DNA of 20,978 nucleotides from a virus: positions 1-20,978 of IMG/VR virus record IMGVR_UViG_3300006332_000267; one strand, written 5' to 3'. This document shows, one piece after another, positions 1-6,556 of the stretch (the stretch's first letter is position 1; every line of letters begins with the position of its first letter). The translations under genes were made by a program, and so were the position numbers. The notes under the pieces were generated by a model that ran no database searches, had not been told where the DNA came from, and saw only the letters and a program-made list of their open reading frames with translations.

Positions 1-2
1 TG

Positions 3-284
3 CCCAACCCTGACGACTGCTTGGCTAATCCGGAGACAGCGCCGGTGCCTGACAAGTCTAAGCCGTCAGTACTGTACGCCCTAGTGGGCAGCCTGGCTCA
101 CCGAGCCAAGCCGTCAACGGCTGAAGGGCTGGTCACATACCTTGCACGAATCCCTGCAGAGTTCGGGGTGATGTGCATGAAGGATGCACTATTCCGCACC
201 AACAAGGATACGAAGTTCCGAAACACAGGGGCGGTAACCAAATGGTGCGTCAACAACGCCGAGCTAATGAGCGCGGCACACTAA
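3..284 (+). CDS. MoxR-like AAA+ ATPase, C-terminal end (5' partial)
   Basis: The reading frame is open to the left edge of the window, so only the last ~93 residues are seen and the real start lies outside; the TTG at 21 is probably not the start. The visible part carries a helical stretch (TYLARIPAEFGVMCMKDALF) and then a short charged tail, which fits the C-terminal lid of phage MoxR-family AAA+ ATPases. No Walker motif lies in this fragment, so the call rests on that tail and on the next gene, four bases downstream, which encodes the VWA-type partner usually found beside MoxR ATPases. Such ATPases are thought to act as chaperones or remodelling factors with their VWA partner. The family call is an inference; that this is the end of a gene translated together with the next is clear. 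Confidence 0.6.
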   Translation, partial: PNPDDCLANPETAPVPDKSKPSVLYALVGSLAHRAKPSTAEGLVTYLARIPAEFGVMCMKDALFRTNKDTKFRNTGAVTKWCVNNAELMSAAH

Positions 285-288
285 TCAA

Positions 289-1479
289 ATGAAGAAGAGC
301 ACTAAAATAGAAAAAGGGGTGGCCATGCTCATTGCGGGCCAGCCCTTTTTCGCATCAATACTGCTCGGGATGGAGAGGGTAGAGGATGAGAGCATCCCCA
401 CTATGGCAACGGACGGGACGCGCCTCTACTACAATCCCGAGTTCTCAAACAAGCTCACGATTGCGGAGCTTGAAGGCGTGCTGTGCCACGAGGCACTGCA
501 TCCAGCCTTCTTGCACCACACCAGAAGGAATGGGCGTGAGCCTGTTAAATGGAACATGGCGTGTGACTACGCCATCAACCCTGTTGTCCTAGATGCCGGC
601 CTTACGTTGCCTGAAGGCGCGCTCATCGACCGACAATATAGCGGTATGTCTGCTGAAAAGATATACGACCTGATGCCCGACCCGCCCATCGACCTTCCTA
701 TCGGAAGTGAGGGAGGGGAGGGCACGGGAGGCAATCAAAAGCCGAACTCAAGCACAGGGCATTTTGATAAGCCCTGCCCTTGGGGGATGGTGAATGATGC
801 AGAGAACCCTGACGGCTCGGCTAAGACTGATGCCCAGAAGAAGGAGATTGAGCAACGCTGGAAGGTGAAGCTCAAGCAGGCGGCCGCAACTGCCAAGCGG
901 CAGGGCAAGCTGCCAGCAGGGATGCAGCGACTGATTGACGAGCTGATGGAGCCCAAGCTTGATTGGAGAACTATCCTTTCCCGCTGGGCTGGCGAGCTGT
1001 CACGGTGTGACTACTCCTTCCGGTTTCCCAACCAGCGCTATGCACAAGGCGGCTTCATGCTGCCATCGCTACGCAAGGAGACCATCGGCAAGGTTGTGTT
1101 CGGAATGGACACGTCTGGCTCGATGGGCGGAGACCAGTTGAGAGAGATCATTAGCGAAGTATATGGCGCTATGCAGGAGTACGAGAAGGACGGGGTATCC
1201 CCTGAGTTGACCGTGCTTTGGTGTGACACTGAAGTGCATGAGCAGCAGGTGTCCGACCCCAGTGAGTTCAATCCAGTTGGAGGCGGAGGGACGCTGTTCA
1301 AGCCGGTGTTCGACCACATAGCCGATCATGTTGATAACCCACGGGCAGTGGTGTACTTGACTGATGGGTACTGCGACGACTTCGACTACACCCCCTCCTG
1401 CCCAGTGCTATGGGGTCTTACTGAGCGCAACGACACCTTCAATCCACCCTTCGGGGAGGTAATGGTGATCAATCAATGA
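289..1479 (+). CDS. Metallopeptidase-like / VWA-like (MIDAS) protein, partner of MoxR ATPase
   Basis: This 396-residue protein has two parts. Residues ~1-130 resemble the putative metallopeptidase domain of the DUF2201 family. They include the zinc-site motif HEALH at 67-71 and a conserved acidic context around D93 (ACDYAINP). A Gly/Pro-rich linker at ~135-175 leads to a basic helical segment. From ~266 on there is a VWA-like domain with a MIDAS motif, DTSGS at 274-278, a Thr in GGGGT (~335) and an LTDG motif near 357-360. MIDAS sites bind a divalent metal and a protein partner. With the upstream MoxR-like ATPase it probably forms an ATP-driven remodelling or chaperone pair whose substrate is unknown; whether HEALH is proteolytically active cannot be told. 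No Shine-Dalgarno is evident before the ATG, so translation may be coupled to the upstream gene. Confidence 0.85.
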   Translation: MKKSTKIEKGVAMLIAGQPFFASILLGMERVEDESIPTMATDGTRLYYNPEFSNKLTIAELEGVLCHEALHPAFLHHTRRNGREPVKWNMACDYAINPVVLDAGLTLPEGALIDRQYSGMSAEKIYDLMPDPPIDLPIGSEGGEGTGGNQKPNSSTGHFDKPCPWGMVNDAENPDGSAKTDAQKKEIEQRWKVKLKQAAATAKRQGKLPAGMQRLIDELMEPKLDWRTILSRWAGELSRCDYSFRFPNQRYAQGGFMLPSLRKETIGKVVFGMDTSGSMGGDQLREIISEVYGAMQEYEKDGVSPELTVLWCDTEVHEQQVSDPSEFNPVGGGGTLFKPVFDHIADHVDNPRAVVYLTDGYCDDFDYTPSCPVLWGLTERNDTFNPPFGEVMVINQ

Positions 1480-1721
1480 CCCCATTGTTCGACAGCGGCC
1501 GGCCGCCAAGTTCTGACGAGGTGGCTGATATGTATATGCAGATCTCCAGAGAGCTTAACACCCTGCGAGCAGCGCAAATGGTGGCCAGCATGAAGTCTGG
1601 AGACAGGAAGGCAGTGGCTACATCTATCGGCATACTGATGATGATAGCAAAGCTTGGCCCTGAAATGGAGAGGGCCATAGATAGAGAAGAGGAGGAACAG
1701 AAAAAGTTAATTAGAAACTGA
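1476..1721 (+). CDS. Hypothetical small helical protein
   Basis: This 81-residue protein is not recognised. Its ATG overlaps the stop of the VWA gene in an ATGA arrangement, so it is probably translated by re-initiation. A GGGAGGTAA stretch lies ~15 bases upstream, rather far for an ordinary ribosome site. The protein looks almost entirely helical: residues ~12-40 hold SSDEVADMYMQISRELNTLR, and the C-terminus is a highly charged run rich in Glu and Lys (REEEEQKK). No cysteines, signal peptide or membrane segment are visible. Its position directly behind the ATPase/VWA pair makes an accessory role for that pair possible, but nothing in the sequence shows it. Confidence 0.7.
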   Translation: MTPLFDSGRPPSSDEVADMYMQISRELNTLRAAQMVASMKSGDRKAVATSIGILMMIAKLGPEMERAIDREEEEQKKLIRN

Positions 1722-1722
1722 C

Positions 1723-2136
1723 ATGAGTAACGAAGAGATCACAAAAGGAAAGGTCTTAGCCGCACTGGAGGGCAGGCCTAAGGAGCTGATTAAAGCGATA
1801 GATGAGTTAAGGAAGATAACCCCAACCGCTGCCGTAGTGGAGTGGAGCATCGTGTTTGATAACGACGAAGGTGTCATGCGTGAAGTAGACGTTTATGATA
1901 AGGACGGCAATATATGCAAGGATGAGTGGCATTGGACTCAACTAGAAAACATTCTTTACGAATTATCCGAGGCGTTTGGTGACCCGTACGGAATGTTTAA
2001 GCTCGACTTGGCTAACTGCGTTGCCGCCCAGGTTGGCGAGGCTTGGGTAACAGAGCCGGAATACGGGGAGCACCCGTGGCTGAGAGAAAATTACAACACC
2101 CTCGGAGACACTCCGTGGTTCCTGGAGGATGAATAG
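1723..2136 (+). CDS. Hypothetical acidic protein
   Basis: The gene starts one base after the preceding stop and encodes 137 residues, strongly acidic, with several aromatic/Glu clusters near the end (EPEYGEHPWLRENYN, TPWFLEDE). The middle part (VVEWSIVFDNDEGVMREVDVYDKDGNI) alternates hydrophobic and polar residues as in beta strands, and the next part is helical. I do not recognise the family. The last codons, CTG GAG GAT GAA TAG, double as the ribosome site of the next gene. This resembles, more loosely, the junctions of the small-gene array further right. The AT-rich, AGG-containing region before its own ATG (GAGGAGGAAC at ~1689-1698) is a possible distant ribosome site. Confidence 0.72.
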   Translation: MSNEEITKGKVLAALEGRPKELIKAIDELRKITPTAAVVEWSIVFDNDEGVMREVDVYDKDGNICKDEWHWTQLENILYELSEAFGDPYGMFKLDLANCVAAQVGEAWVTEPEYGEHPWLRENYNTLGDTPWFLEDE

Positions 2137-2138
2137 GA

Positions 2139-2552
2139 ATGGCGCACCCATACCACCACTCAGTTAGCTCTGCCCGTAAGTGGGGCGGAGAGCCTGATGA
2201 TTACATCAGCATTCACCAATGGTTTGACGAGAGCAAGCGGTCAATAGCCGACGCCCGACACCGTGCCTTAAGGCACCATGCTGAGGGCATATTCGCTTGC
2301 GAGGAAAAGTTCGGCACCACAATCACCAACAGCAGCGGCACGACTGTGCCGGTGCGGCTCATCGGAGAGCAGCACGTCAGGGAAGATCTTGGAGGAATCC
2401 CATCCATGGCTGATTGGTTTAAAAATATAAAGATAGAGAAGTGGATGGCCGCCAAGGCAGAGAAGCTAAGCAGGACGCTGGGCGCTCCTGCCGTAGGCCA
2501 ACTCAAATTCAATCACGCACGGGAAGAGTTAACCGTGAACGGAAAGGAGTAA
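2139..2552 (+). CDS. DUF6915-like protein
   Basis: This 137-residue protein matches my recollection of the phage and proteobacterial DUF6915 family. Its hallmarks are the N-terminal MAHPYHHSVSSARKWGG, an IHQWFDESK block at ~25-33, RHRALRHHAEGIF at ~41-53, and ITNSSGTTVPVR followed by IGEQHVREDLG at ~62-88. The many conserved His, Asp and Glu residues could form a metal site, but the family has no assigned function that I know. It is a soluble, probably cytoplasmic protein. The GGAGGAT ribosome site lies inside the last codons of the gene before it, with a two-base gap between stop and start. Family identity is from memory of conserved motifs, not from a search. Confidence 0.75.
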   Translation: MAHPYHHSVSSARKWGGEPDDYISIHQWFDESKRSIADARHRALRHHAEGIFACEEKFGTTITNSSGTTVPVRLIGEQHVREDLGGIPSMADWFKNIKIEKWMAAKAEKLSRTLGAPAVGQLKFNHAREELTVNGKE

Positions 2553-2556
2553 CACC

Positions 2557-3216
2557 ATGCCAGTAGGAACCAATACTGAGGTTGCCATGGCCTTCGCAAG
2601 CGGTAGTGAGAGAGAGTGGCGCTCGGCTGGGAACAGAATGTTCACAGGCGGAGATCGCCTTTATTCCTACGGGACTCATTTCACTATAGCCAAGCGAGAG
2701 AGGCTGGCACCGGACAAGTACGTGTATCTGGTCGCTGAGAAAGGGCCGTCCATATCAACAAACGGACACATAGGCCTAGCAAAAAGTGCGCTCAACGCAT
2801 GGATTTCCTCGCTCTCAGCCCAACGCAGCCAGCTCAGGCGCTTGATAGCCACCGATAAGATGCCAGCGCCTCGTGTAGCCGTTGCCCCAGACCCTGATTG
2901 CGTGAAGTCCTCGGTAAAGAAACTCATTCTTAGGTGGGACAAGCTGGTGGATAAAGCCTTAAGGGCAAGGGCCTGCTTCGGTTGGAGGGTGAGAGAGATG
3001 GAGCACACAGCTGTAAAGCTGGCAACTATTGAGGCGTTGTTTCGCCTAAGGCGCACCCATCTCAGCGACAGGATTCCAGACAAGCTTACTGCGCGCGGTG
3101 TGCAGTATGGCTTAACTGAACAAATGGATAAGCCTTATCCACAACACGAATGGACGAACTTAATAAGGAGGTTGCATGAACTCAGAGACACGAGAAAAGT
3201 TAAAAAAGAAGCATAG
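2557..3216 (+). CDS. Hypothetical protein with phage-type N-terminal domain
   Basis: The protein has 219 residues. The start is well supported by AAGGAG seven bases upstream of the ATG. The N-terminal ~75 residues (SYGTHFTIAKRERLAPDKYVYLVAEKGPS) look like a small beta-rich module seen at the start of various phage proteins of unknown function, where a 'GN.MFTGG..LYSYGTHF.IA' pattern precedes a strand pair. This resemblance is from memory. The rest is helical and basic (SAQRSQLRRLI, KLILRWDKLVDKALRARA), which could bind nucleic acid. No catalytic motif is visible. Its 3' end overlaps the next gene by 41 bases. No specific role can be given. Confidence 0.72.
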   Translation: MPVGTNTEVAMAFASGSEREWRSAGNRMFTGGDRLYSYGTHFTIAKRERLAPDKYVYLVAEKGPSISTNGHIGLAKSALNAWISSLSAQRSQLRRLIATDKMPAPRVAVAPDPDCVKSSVKKLILRWDKLVDKALRARACFGWRVREMEHTAVKLATIEALFRLRRTHLSDRIPDKLTARGVQYGLTEQMDKPYPQHEWTNLIRRLHELRDTRKVKKEA

Positions 3217-3955
3217 CCTGAGGATCAACTCGCTGGAAGGCTTTGGCAGCAGCATAGCAAGCGGCAGGGCGGGCAACCTGTCGGTCGGCATTCACTTCAA
3301 CGGTAAGAAGTTTATAGAACCCCTTTCCAATCTGGAGCTAGGCGTATTGTTCTGCTCGAAATTTTCACATAATTTCTCAGACAATGCCCCAATAAAAAAG
3401 CATTACAGGATTGTATGGAACACTGACGCCCAAACCGAAATGACAGATACCATGAGGCTTGGCACTGGCTCAGGCTGGTATGGCAACTGCGAGCATTATG
3501 ACGACCTGTGTACCTCGACAAGGGAGGTTCTAGAAGAAGCCATTGATGATGACGAGGCAGTAGAACGCGTTGATGAGGTCCAACTTAATGAAGAAAATTA
3601 TAAGTCGGTACTCGCCGGCGCGCTCAATGCGGGTGGCCAAGATCGCCTGAAAACGGTTGCTGAGTGCGTTGAAAAGTCCAAAAAGGCTATTAAGTACTGC
3701 TGCAGTGAGCTTTCCGAAGCAACGTACGAACTGGAGTGCCTGGCAAAGTGGTCTGGGTTTATCGGGTGCAGCTACCCACAGCTCAAGCTTCACCCGAAGT
3801 TCATTGCAAAGGTTATGTCCCGCATCCTGTCACCAAAGGATCACGAGGAGGGTGACGCTGGGTATTATGGAGAGCGGGCCAGAGAGGTTCTCAGGATGTG
3901 CAGTGTTCTGTCCGACCCTGATGCCGTGAATGAAAGGCGGGAGGTGATTATTTGA
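3176..3955 (+). CDS. Hypothetical protein
   Basis: This gene encodes 259 residues and is not recognised. Despite the 41-base overlap with the gene before it, the start is convincing: AAGGAGG at 3165-3171 sits four bases before the ATG. The N-terminus is basic, the middle (VLEEAIDDDEAVERVDEVQLNEENY, described here by its composition as a strongly acidic helix) lies near residues 120-145, and a Cys-containing helical segment follows (CVEKSKKAIKYCCSELSEA at ~162-180). No membrane segment or signal peptide is seen. It is the last of the larger hypothetical genes before a run of very small ones. Its own stop overlaps a TTG start. Confidence 0.7.
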   Translation: MNSETREKLKKKHSLRINSLEGFGSSIASGRAGNLSVGIHFNGKKFIEPLSNLELGVLFCSKFSHNFSDNAPIKKHYRIVWNTDAQTEMTDTMRLGTGSGWYGNCEHYDDLCTSTREVLEEAIDDDEAVERVDEVQLNEENYKSVLAGALNAGGQDRLKTVAECVEKSKKAIKYCCSELSEATYELECLAKWSGFIGCSYPQLKLHPKFIAKVMSRILSPKDHEEGDAGYYGERAREVLRMCSVLSDPDAVNERREVII

Positions 3956-4125
3956 GGAACCGCTATGGCAAACGAAAGAGGATTCATAAGAAAGCTAAAG
4001 CTGCTGTGGGAACTGTTTTGGCGGACAAACATATTCTAAACCAAGTGTACTCATCGTGGGACATCCACGGCGGTGCGCTGCCAATCGAAAAAGAGAGCAA
4101 TGCTGATAAGAAAGAAGCAAGTTAG
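3952..4125 (+). CDS. Small basic protein with TTG start
   Basis: This 57-residue gene starts with TTG, which overlaps the stop of the previous gene (TTGA). Directly before it is GGAGGTGA at 3940-3947, close to a perfect anti-16S match at four bases spacing, which makes TTG the likely true start. The protein opens with a very basic segment (RNRYGKRKRIHKKAKAA) and continues with AVGTVLADKHILNQVYSSWDI, probably a helix. Its end overlaps the next gene by 26 bases. A competing ATG at 3965 in another frame yields only 24 codons. The basic start suggests nucleic-acid or ribosome contact, but that is inference. It belongs to the size class that automatic callers often drop. Confidence 0.6.
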   Translation: MRNRYGKRKRIHKKAKAAVGTVLADKHILNQVYSSWDIHGGALPIEKESNADKKEAS

Positions 4126-4282
4126 AGAGTTCCTGCTGCAGATCTCGAAAGAGAAGAGAGGCGGCAAGTTCACAAGAGTGTCTGATGAGGTGTACGACCA
4201 CGCTGAACACATACTCAGAACTGGATTGATAAAATTCGTACACTCACACCCCAGCGTAGGGAAAACGCTTAAGTCTGATTAA
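4100..4282 (+). CDS. Small helix-loop-helix basic protein, possible DNA-binding
   Basis: This is a 60-residue protein. I choose the ATG at 4100 over the in-frame GTG at 4073 because GAGAG lies just upstream of the ATG and the longer form overlaps the preceding gene further. The layout is helix (KKQVREFLLQISKEKR), loop (GGKFTRVSDEV), long helix (YDHAEHILRTGLIKFVHSH), loop (PSVGKTLK). That order loosely recalls the first two helices of a histone fold, and the protein is basic, so DNA binding is possible. It is too short for a full three-helix histone fold and I would not assign it to that family. A family of short phage proteins ending in HPSVGKTL exists to my recollection. Confidence 0.65.
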   Translation: MLIRKKQVREFLLQISKEKRGGKFTRVSDEVYDHAEHILRTGLIKFVHSHPSVGKTLKSD

Positions 4283-4298
4283 GCGCAACCCATTAATA

Positions 4299-4562
4299 AT
4301 GAGCACAGCAAACACAACCAAACAGGACGCCGTGATTGGACACTCAGTAGTGGACATACGGCGCATGACTGAAGCCGAGCTAAGTATGGAGGGATGGGAT
4401 GCGTCCCCTTTCGACATACCAACATGCTTGGTGTTTGACAACGGGACAAAGCTATACGCATCGAGAGATGCGGAAGGCAATGGCCCAGGAGTTCTATTCG
4501 GAACAGAGCAGAGAGGCAGGACGTTCCTGCTAATGGAGCATACAGAAGTAAATGAAACTTAG
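4299..4562 (+). CDS. Conserved phage hypothetical protein (GNGPG motif)
   Basis: This 87-residue protein has the recurring pattern IGHSVVDIRRMTEAELSMEGW near 13-33, then LVFDNGTKLYASRDAEGNGPGVLFG near 44-68. I remember this pattern from many phage and environmental proteins: a small beta-rich unit with a conserved 'DNGT.L..SRD.EGNGPG.LFG' core. No function is known to me. No clear ribosome site is visible before the ATG; the 16-base gap is AT-rich. The 3' end overlaps the next gene by 11 bases. Because of the conserved core, the coding call is safe while function stays open. Confidence 0.75.
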   Translation: MSTANTTKQDAVIGHSVVDIRRMTEAELSMEGWDASPFDIPTCLVFDNGTKLYASRDAEGNGPGVLFGTEQRGRTFLLMEHTEVNET

Positions 4563-5109
4563 ATCAATGATGAACCCGTCAGTTGACAGCAGCCGGCCCG
4601 AATCGAACGGGCAGCGCACTGTCAGTGAGACAACCGTGAGGCCCAAGGAGGCGGCACGTAGACTATACGGCATGGTGAACAAGGAGAAGCGCCCCAACGG
4701 GGAGCTTGTGTTCCCAAGCGAACTACATCTCCAGCAAAACCTGACCAAGGCTTTCCGCAACGGTCACATTGCTGGCAACCGAACAAGCCCGAGAGCTTTT
4801 TGGTTAAACCTTAACGACGCGCTTGAGTACGTTAACCGGTACATAAGCGCAGCCAAGGAGAACAACCGCGTTTACATGCGGCCAACTCGTCACACCTCAA
4901 GGGAGTGCAACGTGCTCTCGCCTGCGGAGCCTGACACAAGTGTGAGTAACACCACTGGCAGCACGTATGTGCTGGCAATGGGCAGCAAGATCGAGGCTCT
5001 GGAGGAGTTCCAAACGGACGCGCAAGCAGCACTTGCAGCGCTCCACCAACTCGGCGCAGGACTGTACCGAGTTGACTCCAAGAACGGAACCTGGGCAGAG
5101 GTTAAGTAA
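4552..5109 (+). CDS. Hypothetical protein
   Basis: This is a 185-residue protein of unknown family. The first ATG overlaps the previous gene by 11 bases; ATGs at 4567 and 4570 are alternatives, and none has a strong ribosome site (GGAG lies 13 bases before the first). The sequence has a helical basic block (TTVRPKEAARRLYGMVNKEKRPNGELVFPS at ~28-57), which could be a DNA-binding unit. A block FWLNLNDALEYVNRYISAAKENNRVYM follows at ~83-109, then a Ser/Thr-rich linker, and a C-terminal helix plus strand (GAGLYRVDSKNGTWAEV). No catalytic motif is visible. It is separated from the next gene by a TAATG overlap. Confidence 0.68.
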   Translation: MKLRSMMNPSVDSSRPESNGQRTVSETTVRPKEAARRLYGMVNKEKRPNGELVFPSELHLQQNLTKAFRNGHIAGNRTSPRAFWLNLNDALEYVNRYISAAKENNRVYMRPTRHTSRECNVLSPAEPDTSVSNTTGSTYVLAMGSKIEALEEFQTDAQAALAALHQLGAGLYRVDSKNGTWAEVK

Positions 5110-5762
5110 TGTCTGCCAGCCGCGCGGAGCGGGTCTTAACAGGCCCGCTCCGCCTTGAAGATCTCTCGCCTGAAGTAAGGAGAGAGGTGCTTGATAACCA
5201 CCGGGAAATCAACATCAATGACCAAGAAGGATTGTGGCACAGCCAAACCGACAAGTACCGCGAAGAGCTTGAGGGCGTTGGCCTGCACTCCGCATTATTC
5301 GACTTAGACTGGGAGCCGTGGGACAGCAAGTTTTCAGTGAGAGTGAAGTCGGTGCTTCCCGCGCTAAGCAGGTTTACCGTACCTGAATCAGTGCTGGCAG
5401 CGCAAACGCAGTGGGTAATCGAGACGGGCCTACCCCTTCCAAGAAAGAGAACACACACCTTCCACGCAGCCCGATGGGCTAGGCGGCCGAACATCGCAGC
5501 CACAGGCTGGCTCGACTTTGAGTACGGCTGGTATGACGTGAAAGAATGGGCCGTCAAGGAGCTGCTCCTTGAAGCCTACTATGACTGGAGGTCCGACATA
5601 ACGAGCCAGATGGTTGATGAGATCACGGAGATGGAGTCCTCGTTTTCTGAAAGGGCTAACAAGCTTTATCAAGGGCTAACCTCAGACGAGGCCGTGGCAG
5701 ATACACTAACATGGGGCTACCGCTTCGACGAATGGGGCGGCAGCTTAAAATTGGAGGATTAA
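5109..5762 (+). CDS. Hypothetical phage protein, 'LSPEVRREVLDNHREIN' family
   Basis: This gene encodes 217 residues and starts within the stop of its neighbour (TAATG), with AGAGGT about seven bases upstream. The N-terminus, LEDLSPEVRREVLDNHREININ at ~16-37, followed by a charged helix and the block GLHSALFDLDWEPWDSKFSV, resembles a common phage protein family with the pattern 'LS.EAKE.AL..YRDINVD...W...'. Databases sometimes label that family antitoxin-like without evidence. The C-terminal half is rich in Trp, Tyr and Asp/Glu (YDVKEWAVKELLLEAYYDWR). The last codons TTG GAG GAT TAA are the first copy of the junction element of the small-gene array and give the ribosome site for the next gene. 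Function is unknown. Confidence 0.72.
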   Translation: MSASRAERVLTGPLRLEDLSPEVRREVLDNHREININDQEGLWHSQTDKYREELEGVGLHSALFDLDWEPWDSKFSVRVKSVLPALSRFTVPESVLAAQTQWVIETGLPLPRKRTHTFHAARWARRPNIAATGWLDFEYGWYDVKEWAVKELLLEAYYDWRSDITSQMVDEITEMESSFSERANKLYQGLTSDEAVADTLTWGYRFDEWGGSLKLED

Positions 5763-5765
5763 ATG
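5751..5765 (+). repeat. Junction element copy 1 (TTGGAGGATTAAATG)
   Basis: This is the first copy of a repeated gene junction. Its bases encode the upstream C-terminus Leu-Glu-Asp, the TAA stop, the GGAGG ribosome site and the abutting ATG of the 59-residue gene. The preceding TTAAAA is shared with copy 3. Confidence 0.75.
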
Positions 5766-5942
5766 GAAGTAATTCTATGGAACGGAAGATGGAGTGGTAT
5801 TTGGGTTGTTAAAGAGAACGGCGAGTACCACGCTTGTAGGGATAAGTGTAATGGCGCAGGGCATCATATTGATTATTTGTTTCATTCTGATTCCCTTGAA
5901 GAAGTAATTGCTTACGGAGAGCGAGAGGAGGCGAGAGCATAA
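5763..5942 (+). CDS. Small hypothetical protein, first of the AT-rich array
   Basis: This 59-residue gene directly follows the stop of its neighbour, with GGAGG six bases before the ATG. It encodes a Trp-rich N-terminus (MEVILWNGRWSGIWVVKENG), a His/Cys-bearing middle (YHACRDKCNGAGHHIDYLF) and an acidic helical tail ending in EREEARA. The two Cys and three nearby His residues could bind a metal, but the spacing matches no zinc finger I know. The tail codons contain GAGAGGAGGCGAG, which serves as ribosome site for the next gene through a TAATG overlap. The continuous tiling between two coupled genes is the main evidence that it is real. Confidence 0.7.
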   Translation: MEVILWNGRWSGIWVVKENGEYHACRDKCNGAGHHIDYLFHSDSLEEVIAYGEREEARA

Positions 5943-6142
5943 TGCTAGTATTAAGTAGCGAGGCAGATTCCGAACTAAAAGAAGGTTCGCACTGGATGAC
6001 GGTTGGAAACATTAGCGTTTACATCAGGAAAGAAGATGAAGGCGTTGCAGTTGATTTATACCCAAGAGGTGATGAGGCGAGAGACGCCCTGGCCGGAACT
6101 TGGCTCACTTTTGCGGAAGCCAAAGAAGAATTGGAGGACTAA
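5942..6142 (+). CDS. Small conserved phage protein (TVGNISVYIRKEDEGVAVDLYP)
   Basis: This 66-residue protein has a core, WMTVGNISVYIRKEDEGVAV followed by DLYP (~18-41), that I recognise from many small phage proteins of unknown function. In those, a 'W.TVG..SVYI.R.DEGVVVD.YP.G.E' strand-rich unit is followed by an acidic tail. The expected fold is a small beta sheet with a C-terminal helix. Its start is within the preceding stop (TAATG) with GAGGAGG upstream, and it ends in Glu-Leu-Glu-Asp encoded by the second junction element. Probably it is an early or accessory protein; no molecular role is known. Confidence 0.78.
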   Translation: MLVLSSEADSELKEGSHWMTVGNISVYIRKEDEGVAVDLYPRGDEARDALAGTWLTFAEAKEELED

Positions 6143-6145
6143 ATG
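6131..6145 (+). repeat. Junction element copy 2 (TTGGAGGACTAAATG)
   Basis: Second copy, differing from copy 1 by one base (GAC for GAT). It again encodes Leu-Glu-Asp-stop for the upstream gene and supplies the ribosome site and abutting start of the downstream one. Confidence 0.75.
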
Positions 6146-6337
6146 AAATACAAAATTGGAGACGAAGTATATTGGAATGACCCCGACGAGGGAAAATGCT
6201 CAACCTTTGGGCGCGTAACAAGCATCCCTTTCTGGAGCTATAAAACAATGACAAGAAAAGGTACGGGGGACGATATTTATATCATTCAAACCGAGAGAAA
6301 AGGCGAAGTAGAAGTATTTGAACACGAATTGAGTTAA
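6143..6337 (+). CDS. Small SH3-like beta-barrel protein (predicted)
   Basis: This 64-residue protein begins MKYKIGDEVYWNDPDEGKCS and continues with RVTSIPFW and DDIYIIQTERKGEVEVFEHEL. The alternation of short strands, the GDEVYWNDPD turn and the final 'E.E....EL' pattern recall the small SH3/KOW-like barrels common among phage accessory proteins. This is fold inference from pattern, not an assigned family. The start abuts the preceding stop and uses the junction-2 ribosome site. Unlike its neighbours it does not end in LED: its TAA falls just before junction 3, so that copy of the element is mostly untranslated spacer. Confidence 0.72.
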   Translation: MKYKIGDEVYWNDPDEGKCSTFGRVTSIPFWSYKTMTRKGTGDDIYIIQTERKGEVEVFEHELS

Positions 6338-6339
6338 AA

Positions 6340-6354
6340 TTGGAGGACTAAATG
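6340..6354 (+). repeat. Junction element copy 3 (TTGGAGGACTAAATG), not coding for the upstream tail
   Basis: Third copy. The upstream gene already stopped at 6337, so here the element is intergenic, yet it keeps the same bases and the preceding TTAAAA of copy 1. Conservation is therefore at the DNA or RNA level and not only due to the LED tail. Confidence 0.75.
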
Positions 6355-6552
6355 AAAACATACGAAGTAGAATTCAAATCAACAACCTATCGCCACTACA
6401 TTGTGGAGGCTCCGAGCAAAAAGTTTGCAGAAGAGGCAGCGATAGAAGAATTACAAATGGATACCGAAGTTAGTAACGCTTGGGTTGAGAACGCAGAAGT
6501 TTCCGCTATCACCGCAGATGTGGATGTGTTTGGTAACAAATTGGAGGATTAA
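6352..6552 (+). CDS. Small conserved phage-type protein (MKTYEVEF...)
   Basis: This 66-residue protein has an N-terminal strand pair (MKTYEVEFKSTTYRHYIVEAPS), a helix (KKFAEEAAIEELQMD) and a further strand region (SNAWVENAEVSAITA). This beta-beta-alpha-beta arrangement, with 'YEVE....TY..Y.VEA.....AEE.A', is typical of many short phage proteins of unknown role. Start: ATG at 6352, immediately after junction copy 3 with GGAGG six bases away. It ends in Lys-Leu-Glu-Asp encoded by junction copy 4. No Cys, no membrane segment. Confidence 0.72.
   Translation: MKTYEVEFKSTTYRHYIVEAPSKKFAEEAAIEELQMDTEVSNAWVENAEVSAITADVDVFGNKLED
6541..6552 (+). repeat. Junction element copy 4 (TTGGAGGATTAA)
   Basis: Fourth copy. 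It encodes Leu-Glu-Asp-stop. The next ATG is four bases further on (ACAAG-like spacer) instead of abutting, so spacing differs from copies 1-3. Confidence 0.7.
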
Positions 6553-6556
6553 CAAG

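Noticed and set aside
4073-4282. Longer version of the small basic gene from GTG at 4073
   Set aside because: The ATG at 4100 has a nearby GAGAG and less overlap with the gene at 3952-4125.
5109-5762. Antitoxin of a toxin-antitoxin system
   Set aside because: The resemblance is to a phage family sometimes labelled so without evidence; there is no toxin-like neighbour.
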